NCBI GenBank assembly: GCA_003140785.1
Contig: PLKY01000197.1
Location: forward strand, 30,360 to 69,298
Source of the DNA: Acidobacteriaceae bacterium
Lineage (GTDB): Bacteria; Acidobacteriota; Terriglobia; Terriglobales; Acidobacteriaceae
Direction of reading: 5' to 3'
DNA length: 38,939 nucleotides
Below the pieces are notes generated by a model, which was not told where the DNA came from, did not search any database, and was given only the letters and a program-made list of their open reading frames with translations. How positions within the stretch are numbered: the stretch's first letter is position 1; each line of letters opens with the position of its first letter. This document shows positions 36,601-38,939 of the stretch, piece by piece. A program made the position numbers and the translations under genes.

Positions 36601-37263
36601 AATTTTCTAAGCTGGGATTACGACACGCAATCGAGTTTCTACGGGACCCAAAAAGCCTGCGAGCCCGTTCATGCGCAATTGAATCTCGCCGACAACGCGG
36701 TCGACCTGATCAACCTCGGCGAAGCACATTCTTACAAAGTGGAAACACGCATCGTCGGGCTAGACGGCAAGGTCCTGAGCGACCAGACCAATCAAATTGA
36801 CGCAGCAGCCAACGCGCGCACGCCCGTAGGCAAGCCGGATCTGGAAAAGCTGGCAAACGACCATACCATCCTCATCGTCCTCAAAGTCACCGATGCCAAC
36901 GGCGCACCGGTAAGCGACAACATCTATTGGTGGTCAAAGCAGGAGTCGAGTCTCCGCGAGCTCGATGCACTGGCAAATGTCAGGCTCGCTGCCTCCGCGT
37001 CGATGACCGCCAAAGACGGCGAACGCCAGGCGACCATCAAACTCGAAAACACTGGAACTGTCCCGGCATTGCTCGTGAAACTGACGCTCAAAGACGCCGC
37101 ATCGGACGCACGCATCCTGCCGGCCTATTACAGCGAGAATTATGTTTCGCTCTTGCCCGGCGATTCACGCACAATCACCATTGCCTTCCCTGCCGGCGAA
37201 TCCAAACCTGAAATCGCACTACGCGGGTGGAACTTGGAGAAGGAGACGATTGCCGTGCATTGA
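33634..37263 (+). CDS. Secreted GH2-family glycosidase (beta-mannosidase/exo-glucosaminidase-like) with N-terminal LamG-like domain
   Basis: LamG-like ATWTLAFWFRSSEPLQGSLLLAG...TEWHFVALVGDGENVTLYADGKSV...FGGQICGLRVYRDAL; then GH2 WLSATVPGTVLTTMIDRGIYPDPDYGLNN...AEAWLNGKDLGGFTGAFLRGKFDVTSLL, KLWWPNGYGEPALHTL, RNWMGQDTEESFYALADKYGLMVWNDFW, IVVWCGRNEGVPQPIINEGL. Start 33634 or 33595. Confidence 0.88.
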   Translation: MRIQSARALNRPWISSFRSFSFQSTIAIAIFAVLVFASLARSQEIPAESYGPYNAVFLPDGPGLTKQLAAPSPLDSRTAALLDRLGLNKEPDQRDVLLEGRATWTLAFWFRSSEPLQGSLLLAGIGDPAAEDARFVGVLDGRLALWLGRGDGSGKLLKSESALSNTEWHFVALVGDGENVTLYADGKSVLTHALGQGDVAGHLEMASAPLEGITDRHFGGQICGLRVYRDALPVAQTLAMNLAPPDFALPTYEEASRHWPVQTFAQAGYSAPQDPSTYPRGKAAIQKPTAKALTAADLHTELVGQNPWTIQGGWKLAAAPTVNATGEEISKPNFTVKDWLSATVPGTVLTTMIDRGIYPDPDYGLNNLAIPENLAHQDYWYRVAFKVPAAARGQRLTLTFNGVNYAAEAWLNGKDLGGFTGAFLRGKFDVTSLLSASDENALAVLVSPPPHPGIAHEQSIKAGPGENGGIEVLDGPTFSAAEGWDWIPGIRDRNTGIWQDVVLTATGPVEVGDLQVVTTLPKADRSEADLEIEAPLTNTAKDAIDGDLTASFDNVAVTKHVHLSPGETVVQLEPAEYAQLKVQNPKLWWPNGYGEPALHTLSVSFTVGGKKSAERKIDFGIREVSYETSLFDSTGHLRRVEVLPSRTHGSGAPLIDESHEGIRQIDDKTPNQMPPGQPLPEYFRHAWVHSLAPGALDSPSVRPVDGGWPGTDIVIKVNGVRIAARGGNWGMDDSRKRVSIEHLEPYFRLHRDAHVNIIRNWMGQDTEESFYALADKYGLMVWNDFWESTQNYNVEAQDPHLFLENARDTILRFRHHPSIVVWCGRNEGVPQPIINEGLATLVRTLDHTRYYTGSSNQVNLRNSGPYQFQPLETYYRINRGFSVELGIPSVPTLESLESFIPEPDRWPISDTWAYHDWHQSGNGAVAPFLAHMDTEFGAPSSLEDFERKAQMLDYAGHRAIFEGFAAHLWEPNSGRMIWMTQPAWPSMEWNFLSWDYDTQSSFYGTQKACEPVHAQLNLADNAVDLINLGEAHSYKVETRIVGLDGKVLSDQTNQIDAAANARTPVGKPDLEKLANDHTILIVLKVTDANGAPVSDNIYWWSKQESSLRELDALANVRLAASASMTAKDGERQATIKLENTGTVPALLVKLTLKDAASDARILPAYYSENYVSLLPGDSRTITIAFPAGESKPEIALRGWNLEKETIAVH

Positions 37264-37281
37264 CGCACCAGGCGAGCCACT

Positions 37282-38352
37282 TCACTTCGCATGCAACACA
37301 CTCTCGGCAAGCTCCCGCTTTCTAGCCCCGAGGAGTTTCTGATGCGTTCCGCAGGATTCGCGGAGAACCAGCTCCACGGGCAGAACGATGTGTTTCCCTC
37401 GTTCCGTGCGGTCGTTGTTCAGCAAGCGCGAAAACAGAATGTTCGCTCCCATGCGCGCCAGGTCAGTAATCGGCTGGCGCACCACAGTTAACGGAGGGTT
37501 CAGGATGTTGGCCGTCTCAAAGTCGTCAAAGCCGACCAGCGCAACGGATTCCGGAACCCGCACTTTGAGATAGGCCAGCGCGTGAATTGCATTTCGCGTG
37601 ATCAGGTTATTGCTGCAATAGAAGGCTGTGGGCGCGTTTTTGCTATCCAATACGCTGCGAATGGTCGCCACCATTTCGGTTTGCGTGCCGTTGCCGAAAT
37701 AGAATTCCGGCTTCAGGTTCGCCTTCTTCAATGCTTCCCGATAGCCCTCGAACCGCGCGCGGATTGTGTACAGATTGCGCGAGAGGCCGAAAAAAGCAAT
37801 ACGGCGATGGCCATGTTGGATCAAATGATTCACACCCAGTTGCGACCCGAACTTGTTCTCGACGACGACGCTGTCGAAAGAACTGTTCTCTATGGGTCGA
37901 TCGAGGGTCACCACTGGAGTGCGGCTGAACTCACTGCCCGCGATGCGCGACACTCCGCCGGCCGCCGGAATAATAACGAATCCTTCCACCTGGCGGCGGA
38001 GCATACGGCTGGCTTCGTTGTACTCGCTATCGGGGTCTTCGTCCGCCGTGGCAATAATGACGGAATAAGCATGCTCCTTGGCAACCACGCTCACGGTCTG
38101 CGCGCAGATCGCGAAGAATGGATCAACGAGGTTCGGGACAATCACTCCAATTTGATGCGACCGCTGGTCCCGCAGCGCGCGCGCGACTTCGTTCGGCCGG
38201 TAGTTGAGCGTCGCAATGGCATCAAAGACGCGCCGCGACGTCTCCTCGCTCACCTTCACACTGCCGCTCAGCACCCGCGATACGGTCATCGTGCCGACAC
38301 CGGCAAGCTTGGCGACATCGCTCATGCGGGGTGGCCGATTCATGGCGCTCAT
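37282..38352 (-). CDS. LacI-family transcriptional regulator
   Basis: PRMSDVAKLAGVGTMTVSRVLSGSVKVSEETSRRVFDAIATLNYRPNEVARALRDQRSHQIGVIVPNLVDPFF and periplasmic-binding-like C-terminus (VALVGFDDFETANILNPPLTVVRQP). Confidence 0.96.
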   Translation of the reverse strand: MSAMNRPPRMSDVAKLAGVGTMTVSRVLSGSVKVSEETSRRVFDAIATLNYRPNEVARALRDQRSHQIGVIVPNLVDPFFAICAQTVSVVAKEHAYSVIIATADEDPDSEYNEASRMLRRQVEGFVIIPAAGGVSRIAGSEFSRTPVVTLDRPIENSSFDSVVVENKFGSQLGVNHLIQHGHRRIAFFGLSRNLYTIRARFEGYREALKKANLKPEFYFGNGTQTEMVATIRSVLDSKNAPTAFYCSNNLITRNAIHALAYLKVRVPESVALVGFDDFETANILNPPLTVVRQPITDLARMGANILFSRLLNNDRTERGKHIVLPVELVLRESCGTHQKLLGARKRELAESVLHAK

Positions 38353-38412
38353 CTTCTCGTACAGCCTTTCAATCGAATCAAGTAATCCTCAATCTTTCAC
38401 GGAGCAGAGTCG

Positions 38413-38939
38413 ATGGTCAAGGATCGTATGAAGATCATTAGGAATTCGGTAGTACTTTATCTCGCTGTTGCATCCGCATTGATTCTTGCAAACGCGCAAA
38501 CTGCACCAGCTCCAATCGCTGCACCTCATGCCGCGCCTGTGAACACGAACGCAACGCCCGAGGTACGCGCGCTCCTCAAACAGATCGACCAGATCTCCGG
38601 GCATTTCACTCTGACCGGTCAACATAATTTCCCCAATCACGTTTCGCGCTGGTCCGATCGAATCTATGACCTGACCGGAAAATTCCCAGCGATCTTCGGG
38701 CAGGACTTCGGCTTTTCCGGAGGAGAGGACAAGGACTCTGTCGAAGGTCGTCCTTCGATGATCGAAGAAGCGAAGCGCCAATATCGCAGCGGCGCCGTGA
38801 TTGCGCTGACTTGGCACTCCGTCCGGCCCACCGAAGACGAGCCCGTCACCTTCCACGACAGCGTGCAGGGCCACCTGACCGATTACGAGTGGCAGCAGGT
38901 GCTTACTCCCGGTTCGCCGCTCTACAACCGCTGGTGCGG
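38413..38939 (+). CDS. GH26-like secreted endo-mannanase, 3' truncated by window edge
   Basis: Not in supplied ORF track because it runs off the end. Manual translation: MVKDRMKIIRNSVVLYLAVASALILANAQTAPAPIAAPHAAPVNTNATPEVRALLKQIDQISGHFTLTGQHNFPNHVSRWSDRIYDLTGKFPAIFGQDFGFSGGEDKDSVEGRPSMIEEAKRQYRSGAVIALTWHSVRPT... Start 38413 or 38428. Confidence 0.75.
   Translation, partial: MVKDRMKIIRNSVVLYLAVASALILANAQTAPAPIAAPHAAPVNTNATPEVRALLKQIDQISGHFTLTGQHNFPNHVSRWSDRIYDLTGKFPAIFGQDFGFSGGEDKDSVEGRPSMIEEAKRQYRSGAVIALTWHSVRPTEDEPVTFHDSVQGHLTDYEWQQVLTPGSPLYNRWC

Noticed and set aside
1-38939. CRISPR arrays, tRNA/rRNA genes, transposases or phage genes
   Set aside because: None recognised on reading either strand; no spaced repeats or mobile-element protein signatures found.

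Overview
This ~39 kb window looks like an Acidobacteriota (Terriglobia-like) carbohydrate-utilisation region; the taxonomy is inferred from gene style only. From left to right it contains: (i) the end of a NitT/TauT-type ABC transporter (permease, cut by the left edge, and a membrane-anchored binding protein), followed on the same strand by a small secreted HMA (MerP-like) protein and a DUF169/COG2043 protein; (ii) a secreted GH78 alpha-L-rhamnosidase; (iii) a minus-strand L-rhamnose catabolic operon, rhaI - chimeric IclR-HTH/periplasmic-binding regulator - bifunctional aldolase/dehydrogenase (RhaEW type) - rhaB; (iv) a TonB-dependent receptor with a strong terminator, then a TPR protein; (v) a minus-strand set of ROK protein - TPR - CRTAC1/ASPIC-UnbV protein - GH106 - GH39-like - AraA/FucI-like isomerase; (vi) a second TonB-dependent receptor, a LamG+GH2 enzyme, a LacI regulator, and the start of a GH26 mannanase-like gene cut by the right edge. 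No rRNA, tRNA, CRISPR array or transposase was recognised. The most interesting signals are the ABC/HMA/DUF169 module, the unusual IclR-HTH + sugar-binding-domain regulator with candidate operator palindromes next to -35 boxes, and a LacI-like palindrome sitting on overlapping face-to-face promoters between the ROK gene and the second TonB receptor.
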